Positions 1 through 6,630 of a DNA stretch of 31,762 nucleotides are shown here, one piece after another. Location: positions 1-31,762 of the forward strand of contig RAZP01000028.1 in NCBI GenBank assembly GCA_004028745.1, given 5' to 3'. How positions within the stretch are numbered: the first letter of the stretch is position 1; each line of letters starts with the position of its first letter. A program made the position numbers and the translations under genes. The notes beneath the pieces are model-generated. The model saw only the letters and a list, made by a program, of their open reading frames with translations. It did no database searches and was not told where the DNA came from. The DNA comes from Prosthecochloris sp. GTDB taxonomy: Bacteria > Bacteroidota > Chlorobiia > Chlorobiales > Chlorobiaceae.

Positions 1-1480
1 GGCGGTTCCTTATCCGCTCGAATATGAGATTTTCCTCTTTGTCGTAGTAGTCCTGCTCGATAGATTCCAGATAAGCAGCGTACTGCGCCTGCTGCCGCCA
101 AATGCCCCGGTAGGAGTAGTGATGGAAAAGGATATTTATTGCCGTTCTGAAATTAAGCTTCAATGCATTCTTCAGGCACCGTTTTAAACTCCAGAACTCT
201 TTCGATCCCTGCATCATTTCACGCTGTAAGGTCGAGGGTTTCATTCTTTTTGGGAAATGAACGACGTAGTTGCCTCCGAAATAGTCAAAGCTTGTCATGA
301 TCAACCGTTCTGAAAAAAGAGGAGTCTCTGTGTCGCCGGGATATGCCCAGAAGGAGAGCAGAATAATCTGGGAAAAATTGTTATCCACTGAAAATTTCAC
401 GATCCTATCAACCGATCCTGGACCGTCTTCTTCGTTCCCAACAACATACGTTGCCGAGATGAACAAGCCGGCATCATGAAAAGCTTTTATCGCCTTGTTG
501 ATCTTATCCAAAGATTGTTGCTTGTTGACGCGGTTCAAAGTGTCGTTGTCGAGTGATTCAATGCCCATGATAAGCGTTCTGAACCCCGCTTTCCTGAGTT
601 TTTTCAACATCTCGGGGTTCTCGGCAACGTGGATCCGGGAGAAGGCACTGAACTCCGCCACTTTGCCAAATCCCTCCTCAATCATCCGGTCGAGAATCCG
701 GCCTGCTTTTTGGCTGCTGCCGGTAAAAAGATTGTCCACAAAGAGAAAATCCTTCCCGTACGCCAGCTTTTCCCTGATGTCGTCGATGATACTTTCTGTA
801 TCACGATAACGGTAGCTGCGTCCAAACAGCCTGTGAACGATGCAAAATGAGCAACTGAAAGGGCATCCCCTTGATGCCTGCACAGCTACGACCTTGGTTT
901 TCTTGTGTTTGGTGAGCATCCCCAAAGTCCTTTCTTTGGGATACTTGTGAATGATGTCAATATCGTAAGTTTCGCCCAGGTCTGCTGGGGAAGAGTTCAT
1001 TGGATTATGCACGCAGGTCCCGTTATCCCGGTAGGAGACCCTGCTCAGCTCCTTGAATGGACCGCCGTTTTCGATGGCCTCAACCAAACTTAAAATGGCT
1101 TCGTCTCCTTCGCCACGTATAACGAAATCCACCCAGTCCAAAGACTCTTCTATGAAATTAGTCGCATGCTCTCCACCCATGATTGTAACGATATTCGGGT
1201 TTTTTACTTTTGCCCAGGCAGCGAATTCATAGGTTCTATTGGCGGCGCCGGTCAATGCCGATAGGAGCAGGATATCCGATTCGGAGACCCATTTTTCATC
1301 GACCGGTGCCACATGCTCGTCAAAAACCTTTACTTCATAACCTGCATTTTGAAGGATTGAACCAATAAGTGGGAGACCGTACCTTGGCAAAACCACCTTG
1401 TCAAACATTGTCGGAAAGGTGTGTTTGAGCTGAACACACGCAATCCGAGCGATTTTTTTTCCAGCCTCTTGCTCGTACAT
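1..1480 (-). CDS. B12-binding domain radical SAM protein (partial, 3' end beyond window)
   Basis: An open frame of 493 codons runs off the left edge with no stop, so the C-terminus is missing. The start is the ATG at 1480, preceded by GGAGGAGG at normal spacing. Residues about 10-150 resemble a cobalamin-binding Rossmann domain (DEHVAPVD near residue 54, and MGGEHAT and RGEGDEA, typical of this family). The canonical DxHxxG B12 signature is not intact because the Gly position is Pro. Residues about 195-400 are a radical SAM domain with CPFSCSFC (Cys206, Cys210, Cys213). Family members include BchE-like cyclases, methyltransferases and many uncharacterised enzymes. The substrate cannot be read from the sequence. 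It stands alone upstream of a decayed region. Confidence 0.88.
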   Translation of the reverse strand, partial: MYEQEAGKKIARIACVQLKHTFPTMFDKVVLPRYGLPLIGSILQNAGYEVKVFDEHVAPVDEKWVSESDILLLSALTGAANRTYEFAAWAKVKNPNIVTIMGGEHATNFIEESLDWVDFVIRGEGDEAILSLVEAIENGGPFKELSRVSYRDNGTCVHNPMNSSPADLGETYDIDIIHKYPKERTLGMLTKHKKTKVVAVQASRGCPFSCSFCIVHRLFGRSYRYRDTESIIDDIREKLAYGKDFLFVDNLFTGSSQKAGRILDRMIEEGFGKVAEFSAFSRIHVAENPEMLKKLRKAGFRTLIMGIESLDNDTLNRVNKQQSLDKINKAIKAFHDAGLFISATYVVGNEEDGPGSVDRIVKFSVDNNFSQIILLSFWAYPGDTETPLFSERLIMTSFDYFGGNYVVHFPKRMKPSTLQREMMQGSKEFWSLKRCLKNALKLNFRTAINILFHHYSYRGIWRQQAQYAAYLESIEQDYYDKEENLIFERIRNR

Positions 1481-1620
1481 GGCAATAACCTCCTCCAATG
1501 CAGATTGTCAGAATGACATAGTGAAAAACCCAACACTTTTGGTATTGGGTTTGTCTGTACACATGTAAGGTACTGCTGGACTGCTAAGGAACTTTTTGGG
1601 GTACTTTGGTAAGGTCGGGA

Positions 1621-1685
1621 CTCCGTTCACCTTGCATCCCGATGGAATCGGGACTCATGACAATAAATAGTAGCGGTGCCCCTTA
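1621..1685. repeat. Fragment of the MITE-like repeat (one end plus part of the core)
   Basis: The core CTCCGTTCACCTTGCATCCC, a small palindrome TCCCGATGGAATCGGGA, and the end CATGACAATAAATAGTAG...GGTGCCCC match the right part of the full copy at 23571-23700. The left part of the element is missing or diverged. Confidence 0.75.
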
Positions 1686-1761
1686 TTAACAATAATTAAT
1701 AGTATAACCTTTTATGACGAGATATTCAAGTATTATTGCTTGTAACAGTGGTTAATCATAT

Positions 1762-1877
1762 CCGACGGACCACGCAGAGACGGCATTCCCTCGATAGACG
1801 CCCCGAATTCATCACGATAAAAAAAGTTGATCGACTACACGGTAGAAAACGAAAGGGAAGTGCCTGAGAAGAAGTAA
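1762..1877 (+). pseudogene. Remnant of a DUF3179-like gene
   Basis: One frame gives ISDGPRRDGIPSIDAP. After one frame change comes EFITIKKVD, and after another DYTVENEREVPEKK followed by TAA. The stretch RDGIPSIDAPxF resembles the start of the DUF3179 domain as I remember it. At least two frame changes are needed, so it cannot be functional. The identification rests on a short motif and is tentative. Confidence 0.35.
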
Positions 1878-1888
1878 GGTTCATCTGG

Positions 1889-2182
1889 TTATCTACACAC
1901 AGGCTGAGAGTTGAAACGGGTTGGTAAGGGAGGGGCAGGCTTCAGGTTCCAGTAGGCCCAAGAACGTATGTCAAAAATGCCGGGAGGTGCATTTTCTAAG
2001 ACCTCACGGAATTCATCAGGTCCCACTATGCTTTCCAGAGCTTTTAAATCTTCTACGGTGCCATATGTCATCGCATACGCGAGGAAATGCACCGGATCGG
2101 CAAGCGCTTCTTCTGGTTCCATGAACCAAACGACACGGCGAGCCACATTCAAAGTTTCAGACGTAACAGGTAAAGATTTCAT
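1889..2182 (-). CDS. Conserved hypothetical protein (97 aa), partner of an AbiEii-like gene
   Basis: This 97-residue protein contains RRVVWFMEPEEALADPV, FLAYAMTYGTVEDL and PPGIFDIRSWAYWN. I recognise these from short proteins of unknown function in many proteobacteria, often encoded beside nucleotidyltransferases of the AbiEii/AbiGii toxin family. Its ATG overlaps the TGA of the upstream fragment (ATGA), which suggests translational coupling in the intact ancestor. It could be the antitoxin-like or accessory member of that pair; this is inference. The reading frame itself looks intact, but its partner is truncated, so it may be on the way to decay. Confidence 0.7.
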   Translation of the reverse strand: MKSLPVTSETLNVARRVVWFMEPEEALADPVHFLAYAMTYGTVEDLKALESIVGPDEFREVLENAPPGIFDIRSWAYWNLKPAPPLPTRFNSQPVCR

Positions 2183-2355
2183 GGCATATATCCGTCTTCA
2201 TCCTTCCGCCGGGCGTAGGGCGTTAACACCGGCAGATTGATAGGATCGACAATCTCAACAGCTGAAAGTAAGCGCTTGCGCACATCTACGGGCAAGCCTG
2301 GAAGGTCATCAAAAAAGGATAAGGCTTTTAAGGAAATCAAAGGATTGAAACTGTG
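2179..2355 (-). pseudogene. C-terminal fragment of an AbiEii/AbiGii-family nucleotidyltransferase
   Basis: The segment PLISLKALSFFDDLPGLP...VDPINLPVLTPY resembles the C-terminal end of nucleotidyltransferase AbiEii/AbiGii toxin proteins (DUF1814), which are normally above 200 residues. The catalytic N-terminal part is absent. The upstream codons of the open frame, which could start at 2379 (MSTRRTERHS), are translated from a repeat element at 2356-2412, so the element marks the breakpoint. AbiEii-type toxins transfer nucleotides to tRNA or other targets; this fragment lacks that domain. Confidence 0.55.
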
Positions 2356-2412
2356 ACGCTCCGTCCGCCTTGTACTCAAGCTGTTTACGACAATTAATAG
2401 AGGTGCCTTTAA
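2356..2412. repeat. MITE-like repeat fragment at the AbiEii breakpoint
   Basis: The series CGCTCCGTCCGCCTTG, then ACTCAAGCTGTTTACGACAA, then TTAATAGAGGTGCCTTTA matches the core and right end of the full copies (GCGCTCCGTTCGCCTTGC, CATGACAATAAATAGAGGTGCCC) with scattered substitutions, so this is an old copy. The left half is gone. Confidence 0.65.
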
Positions 2413-2864
2413 TATAATGAATCAGGTGGTTTTCAGATGTTTATGTAACGGCCAGATAACTTTCAAAATATCCGGCAAGCGGAAAACCAGGTCGTCTTTC
2501 CGGAACACGTGAACTCTTTATTTCGGGCAGAATTAAAAGAAAATTTTGTAAAAATGTTATCCGGCCCTTCTTGACCGTGCTGCTGACACTGGTTTTCTGG
2601 TTTCCTGTGTCGGCTATTTTGTTTAAATAAAAGTAATAACATAGAGAAAGGTGGGTGCTGTTACTTTTTAGCTTCGTCGATCGCTTTTCCGGTGTCTTTG
2701 ACAAGGTTAGCCTGCAGAAGCTCTTTTTTCTGCAGGAGTTAAGGAACCGCCCAGATTCATGCTATAATACACGCTAAGCGGATTTCAAAGTTTGATTTTT
2801 CAAGAGTATTTTTGATTGAAAAGAGCTCGAAAGCGCTAAAAAATAATTTTTCGGGGGGTCTGAC
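2413..2864. other. Long intergenic region with no intact gene
   Basis: The region is AT-rich. The only item with coding character is the disrupted mini-gene at 2661-2760. A perfect 8-bp inverted repeat CTGCAGAA/TTCTGCAG with an 8-nt loop lies at 2712-2735. The 5' region of the MazG-like gene occupies the right end, with GGGGGG as likely ribosome binding site at 2853-2858. Confidence 0.5.
2661..2760 (-). pseudogene. Frame-disrupted mini-gene
   Basis: From the ATG at 2760 the frame reads MNLGGSLTPAEK and ends soon after a run of six A. Skipping one A of that run gives ELLQANLVKDTGKAIDEAKK and a stop at 2661, a smooth 32-residue charged helix-forming peptide. This looks like a small conserved gene or gene end with one extra base, from decay, slippage or sequencing error. 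No ribosome binding site is visible and I do not recognise the family. Confidence 0.3.
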
Positions 2865-3212
2865 TTGAAAAAAGATAGATTCGAGGAGTTAACCGTAAGT
2901 GACTATCAGGATCTTGTGGATCAGTGGATAAAAACCTTGGGGGTACGCTATTTCAGCGAGCTGACCAACCTTGGCATTCTCATGGAGGAGGTTGGGGAGG
3001 TGGCTCGGATCATGACCCGGACCTACGGAGATCAAAGCTCCAAACCCGGAGATGATTCATCTGATTTGGCCGATGAATTGGCTGACGTTCTCTTTATAGT
3101 TTGCTGCCTTGCCAATCAGACTGGGGTGGACCTGACACGGGCCATTAAAAAAAATCTTGAGAAAAAGACCCTGCGGGATAAAGACCGTCAAAAAAACAAC
3201 CCTAAGCTATAA
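2865..3212 (+). CDS. MazG-like nucleotide pyrophosphohydrolase
   Basis: This 115-residue all-alpha protein has the MazG/dUTPase-like signature: LMEEVGEVARI (EExxE-type metal ligands, about residues 40-50) and a second acidic helix DLADELADVLFIV (ExxD, about residues 68-80). The family hydrolyses (d)NTPs to monophosphate and pyrophosphate in a Mg-dependent reaction and cleans the nucleotide pool; the exact substrate is not predictable. The start is TTG at 2865, five bases after a GGGGGG run. The length is usual for single-domain members. The next gene follows after 32 bp on the same strand, so the two may be co-transcribed. Confidence 0.85.
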   Translation: MKKDRFEELTVSDYQDLVDQWIKTLGVRYFSELTNLGILMEEVGEVARIMTRTYGDQSSKPGDDSSDLADELADVLFIVCCLANQTGVDLTRAIKKNLEKKTLRDKDRQKNNPKL

Positions 3213-3244
3213 CTTATTATAACGCAGGAAGGATAAATATAAAT

Positions 3245-4240
3245 ATGAAAGCTTTGGTAACAGGTAGTGCCGGTCACTTGGGTGAAGCACTCGTTCGTAC
3301 TCTGAAGAATCAGGGTCATGATGTTATAGGCGTCGACATTATTGATTCCAATTTTACCGATGAAGTAGGGACAATAACAAGCCAAGAATTTGTCAAAAAA
3401 TGTATGAAAGGAATAAATACGGTTTTCCATGCAGCCACTTTGCATAAGCCGCATGTTGCCACTCATCGTCGGCAAGATTTTATTGATACCAATATTACAG
3501 GAACGCTCAATCTTTTAGAGTCAGCAGTTTCAACAGGAATAAACTCATTTATCTATACGAGTACGACCAGCACCTTCGGTGATGCGATGACACCATCTGC
3601 TGATGCTCCGGCATCTTGGATAACCGAGGATGTGGTACCTGTTCCCAAAAATATTTATGGTGTGACAAAAGTTGCTGCGGAGAATCTTTGCCAATTATTC
3701 CATCGTAACCATCATCTCCCGTGTCTTATCTTGAGAACTTCTCGTTTTTTCCCAGAGGAAGATGATAGAAAACAAGTGCGAGAAGAATATGAGGATAGCA
3801 ACGCCAAAGCTAATGAATTCCTGTATCGCCGGGTCGATATTGAAGATGTAGTGACGGCTCACTTATTGGCTATGGAAAAAGCACCAATAGTGGGTTTTGC
3901 CAGATATATCATCAGTGCAACGACCCCATTTTTACAAGACGATTTGCTTGAGTTACGCTCTGATGCAGCAGCGGTAGTCAAGCGAAGAATTCCTGACTAT
4001 GAAGCCGAGTATAAGCGTCGTGGCTGGAAAATGTTTCCCAAGATTGATAGGGTATATGTCAACGAACGAGCAAGAAATGAGCTCGGTTGGGAACCTCAAC
4101 ATAATTTCAATAATGTGATCGAGCGGTTGAAAGCGGACAATCAGCTACTGAGCCCTTTGGCATACATCATTGGAGTAAAGGGCTATCATTCTACAGAGTT
4201 TGATGAAGGTCCTTACCTCGTAGAGCGGTTAGGTTTATAA
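3245..4240 (+). CDS. NAD-dependent epimerase/dehydratase (extended SDR)
   Basis: This 331-residue protein begins with a Rossmann signature TGSAGHLGE (Gly7, Gly10, Gly13). It has an extended-SDR catalytic site with IYTSTTSTFG (about 103-112) and NIYGVTK (Tyr138, Lys142). Such enzymes epimerise, dehydrate or reduce nucleotide sugars; the C-terminal substrate domain (about 180-331) does not tell me which sugar. The start ATG is preceded by AGGAAGGA. No sugar-transferase genes lie nearby, so the pathway is open. Confidence 0.85.
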   Translation: MKALVTGSAGHLGEALVRTLKNQGHDVIGVDIIDSNFTDEVGTITSQEFVKKCMKGINTVFHAATLHKPHVATHRRQDFIDTNITGTLNLLESAVSTGINSFIYTSTTSTFGDAMTPSADAPASWITEDVVPVPKNIYGVTKVAAENLCQLFHRNHHLPCLILRTSRFFPEEDDRKQVREEYEDSNAKANEFLYRRVDIEDVVTAHLLAMEKAPIVGFARYIISATTPFLQDDLLELRSDAAAVVKRRIPDYEAEYKRRGWKMFPKIDRVYVNERARNELGWEPQHNFNNVIERLKADNQLLSPLAYIIGVKGYHSTEFDEGPYLVERLGL

Positions 4241-4368
4241 ACAGTTCTTTATCGGAATGAGGATGGGGGGAGTGATTTTTTGTAAGAGGCAGGGTTTTCT
4301 CTTTGATGTACGAATTTGTTGTATAATATAAATTATGTAAAGTAATACAAGAAAAAGATAAAAAAGCA

Positions 4369-4623
4369 TTAACCTCTACATATCTCGTCTTGTAGGCAAC
4401 GTGACCGGAAATTAGGATGGCACATCAAGGCCAACACTGTTAAGAACATCTCTCGACTTTGGTCGTTCTCGTGCGCGAACACGTATCGAAATGTTGACTC
4501 GCCAGAAACTCCGAGCTCACGTTTGAAATTAGCGTGTGCTGTTAAAAACAGAATGACCGCAATTTTTGTGTCGCGCCAGGAGCTATAAATCGACCATCGT
4601 AATTTTGATTCGTTCGCTATCTG
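4369..4623 (-). pseudogene. C-terminal gene fragment directly behind kamA, same frame
   Basis: Immediately after the kamA TAA, and in the same frame, 84 sense codons follow with no stop until 4369. The translation contains SKLRWSIYSSWRDTKIAVIL and RELGVSGESTFRYVFAHEND and looks protein-like. The WRDTK(x)A(x)xLF pattern reminds me of the C-terminal end of a family of uncharacterised bacterial proteins, but I cannot name it. There is no start codon of its own, so it is most likely the tail of a gene whose front was lost when kamA arrived. The part left of it, 4241-4368, shows only AT-rich sequence. Confidence 0.4.
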
Positions 4624-5700
4624 TTACTCAGGTATATTGGGGATTTTGGTGGTCTTTCCCTGGTGATTTCGCAACACATATTCTTTCTCATTTTTATCGA
4701 CGATATAATAGTCCGGCATCAGTGGGATTTTGCCTACGTTGGTTGCCAATACATACATCGGTTGTGCAAGACCGGTGGTATGACCACGCAATGCGTCGCG
4801 GATCAACTCAGCTCCTTTTTCTACTGGAGTTCGGAAATGATCGATGCCAGGAGCAGGTTCACAGTAAAAAACGTAATAAGGCCTGATGCGGATACTCAGT
4901 AATTTCTGATGCAGCTCTCTGAACGTATCCACATCATCGTTGATTCCTTTCAATAACACCGCCTGATTTCCGACATTGATGCCGCAACTCATCAGTTCGT
5001 ACACGGCTTTCTCTGTTCTATCGGTAATCTCTTTTGGATGATTACACTGCGTGTTAATCCAGACGGGGACTTTGTGAAAACCACCGATAGCGTTCTTTAA
5101 ACCTTCAGTGATCCGGTGTGGCAACACAATAGGCAGGCGGGAACCTATACGAATCATTTCTACATGTGGTATCTCACGAAGTCTTGTAATAAGGCGCCCC
5201 AATTTATCGTCCGACAAAAGTAATGGATCGCCTCCCGTTATAAGTACATCACGAATTTCAGGGTGTTCGGCAATCCAGGCCAGCCCTTCTTCCACATCCA
5301 TACGCAGTTGTAAATCCTGATCGACAACAAGTTCCTTACGAAAGCAATGCCGACAATAAATCGCACACGTTTCAACAACAGTAAAAGCAATGCGGTCGTG
5401 ATATTGGCGGGCAATACTATCTGGTCGGACTTCCTCGGTTGACCTGTTTTCTTTCCAAACCAGATAATTATTCATTCCAAATTCATTAACCTGTTCCTGC
5501 ATTGATGGAATTACCTGTTTACGAATTGGACAGTTTGGATCGTCTTTGTCCATCAATGAGGCAAAATAGGGAGATACCCCCCATTTAGTTTTTAACTTTT
5601 CAATAGCTCGCTTTTCGTCGTCAGATACATTGATGTACTTTTCAAGCCTCTCAAGTGAGTTCACTTGATTTTGCATTTGTTTTACCCATTCTTCCGGCAT
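4624..5700 (-). CDS. kamA: Lysine 2,3-aminomutase family radical SAM enzyme
   Basis: This 358-residue protein has CAIYCRHC (Cys112, Cys116, Cys119) for the SAM [4Fe-4S] cluster, DVLITGGDPLLL, RIGSRLPIVLPHRIT and VLLKGIND, all hallmarks of the KamA/AblA/EpmB group. GKIPLMPDYYI near residue 325 should carry the PLP-binding lysine. The reaction is L-lysine to L-beta-lysine. In some green sulfur bacteria and methanogens AblA with the acetyltransferase AblB makes the osmolyte N-epsilon-acetyl-beta-lysine; no ablB-like gene is adjacent here. The protein is shorter than clostridial KamA (about 416 residues) and close to EpmB length, so an EF-P role cannot be excluded. AGGAGA precedes the ATG. Confidence 0.85.
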   Translation of the reverse strand: MPEEWVKQMQNQVNSLERLEKYINVSDDEKRAIEKLKTKWGVSPYFASLMDKDDPNCPIRKQVIPSMQEQVNEFGMNNYLVWKENRSTEEVRPDSIARQYHDRIAFTVVETCAIYCRHCFRKELVVDQDLQLRMDVEEGLAWIAEHPEIRDVLITGGDPLLLSDDKLGRLITRLREIPHVEMIRIGSRLPIVLPHRITEGLKNAIGGFHKVPVWINTQCNHPKEITDRTEKAVYELMSCGINVGNQAVLLKGINDDVDTFRELHQKLLSIRIRPYYVFYCEPAPGIDHFRTPVEKGAELIRDALRGHTTGLAQPMYVLATNVGKIPLMPDYYIVDKNEKEYVLRNHQGKTTKIPNIPE

Positions 5701-5786
5701 TGTTTCTCCTGTACTATTTTGGTGATATCAAGAATATAGCCACATAACCTGAATAATGGTATCGAAACCACCGCAGTCCATTTCGA

Positions 5787-5812
5787 CAATTGAAGCGCGG
5801 AATAAATAGAGG
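5787..5812. repeat. Short MITE-like repeat remnant
   Basis: CAATTGAAGCGCGGAATAAA followed by TAGAGG is identical to the end of the full copy at 21645-21788. The outermost bases and the rest of the element are missing. It lies between kamA and the HEPN gene. Confidence 0.65.
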
Positions 5813-5881
5813 CAAAACTCAACCCGTAACTGGTGAAATTCGTACATTGCTGGTAAAACCAATAAGGACAAGAGAGAACAG

Positions 5882-6301
5882 ATGGAAACTGATATTCGCT
5901 GGAAACAACGCTTTGATAATTTTGACCGTGCGTTCAGATTGCTCAAGTCTGCTCTTGAAGAACGCTCGCTTGATGAGTACTCAGTTCTTGCGCAAGAAGG
6001 GCTCGCCAGACGATTCAAGAATGTATTTGAACTGGCTTGGAAAACCATGAAGGATTATCTTGAAGACAGCGGGCTTCAGATCACACCCGTGACTCCCAAA
6101 GCAGTTATCAAAGAAGCATTTGCAGCAAAATTTATTGATGACGGTCAGATATGGATTGATATGATGCATGACAGGAGTCTGCTTGCACATACATATGATC
6201 TCAAGAGATTCAGGAAGGCTCTTACATCTGTCAAAAATAATTACCTGCCGAAACTCGAACACTTACATCAATGGTTTCAGCAAAAATATCAGGGAGCCTG
6301 A
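5882..6301 (+). CDS. HEPN-type nucleotidyltransferase substrate-binding protein (HI0074 family)
   Basis: This 139-residue helical protein matches the HI0074 family, including WKQRFDNFDRAF, RRFKNVFELAWKTMKDYL and the HEPN motif DRSLLAHTYD (Arg-x4-His). These proteins usually pair with a small minimal nucleotidyltransferase (HI0073/MntA type) in a toxin-antitoxin arrangement in which the HEPN protein may act as an RNase and the partner as its antidote. No such partner is present on either side. The ATG follows the sequence AGAGAACAG. Confident as to family, uncertain as to whether it is active. Confidence 0.85.
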   Translation: METDIRWKQRFDNFDRAFRLLKSALEERSLDEYSVLAQEGLARRFKNVFELAWKTMKDYLEDSGLQITPVTPKAVIKEAFAAKFIDDGQIWIDMMHDRSLLAHTYDLKRFRKALTSVKNNYLPKLEHLHQWFQQKYQGA

Positions 6302-6317
6302 GTAAATCCGGTCTAAA

Positions 6318-6347
6318 TGAAACTGAGCTTGACTGATATGTATTGAC
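6318..6347 (+). pseudogene. Possible start of a lost minimal nucleotidyltransferase gene
   Basis: Sixteen bases after the HEPN stop an ATG opens MKLSLTDMY and then hits TGA. Partner nucleotidyltransferases of HI0074-type genes commonly begin M-K-x-G/S-L-T/S-D and sit exactly here. Nothing further of the gene is recognisable, so this is only a suggestion. Confidence 0.2.
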
Positions 6348-6381
6348 GCAAGGGGCATAGACGGTATCGGAAGCCAATGTG

Positions 6382-6597
6382 TTACTGAGCCCTGATTGCG
6401 CCTGTCAGGCGCACGATCACCGGATAGCCATCGATATTCTCCGGGATTCGTGCCTTGGTTTTTGGGTTGGGCTTTGCAAGGCCAACGATAATAGCTGCAC
6501 TACCCTCTTCACCCTTCCCGATACCCACGGATACTACATCAGGAAGGGCGAGCAGCTCAGCTTCATATGAGCGTTTTACTTCTTTGATCGATTTCAT
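6382..6597 (-). CDS. Small protein resembling the N-terminal domain of the upstream protease
   Basis: This 71-residue protein lies 33 bp behind the protease gene on the same strand. I chose the ATG at 6597 over the GTG at 6603 because AGGTG then has proper spacing. It aligns over nearly its whole length with residues about 24-84 of the protease: DVVSVGIG with NVVATGVG, then IPENIDGYPVIVRLTGAIRA with LPQAIEGIPTDVVATGRIRA. No signal peptide or membrane segment is visible. It may act in trans as a folding helper or inhibitor, as free propeptides of other proteases do; this is inference. It could also be an independent member of a small fold family. Confidence 0.75.
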   Translation of the reverse strand: MKSIKEVKRSYEAELLALPDVVSVGIGKGEEGSAAIIVGLAKPNPKTKARIPENIDGYPVIVRLTGAIRAQ

Positions 6598-6630
6598 GGA
6601 CACCTCAGTTTAACAAGCTTTCACCAAACC

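Larger units (their letters stand above)
1481..1888. other. Intergenic region with a repeat fragment and a gene remnant
   Basis: There is no intact gene here. The region holds the promoter side of the B12 radical SAM gene, a broken copy of the local repeat family (1621-1685) and a possible DUF3179 remnant (1762-1877). Both are listed separately. The rest shows no recognisable structure. Confidence 0.6.

Noticed and set aside
2441..2704. Open frame of 87 codons on the minus strand
   Set aside because: Composition is not protein-like, there is no start signal, and it overlaps the better-looking disrupted mini-gene.
3245..4240. Idea that MazG-like and epimerase genes form a defence or capsule cassette
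   Set aside because: No glycosyltransferase, nuclease or other typical partner is near; two genes in a row are not enough.
6398..6412. Perfect palindrome GCGCCTG-T-CAGGCGC
   Set aside because: It lies inside the coding end of the small gene with a 1-nt centre that cannot form an RNA loop; probably coincidence or a protein-binding site without support.
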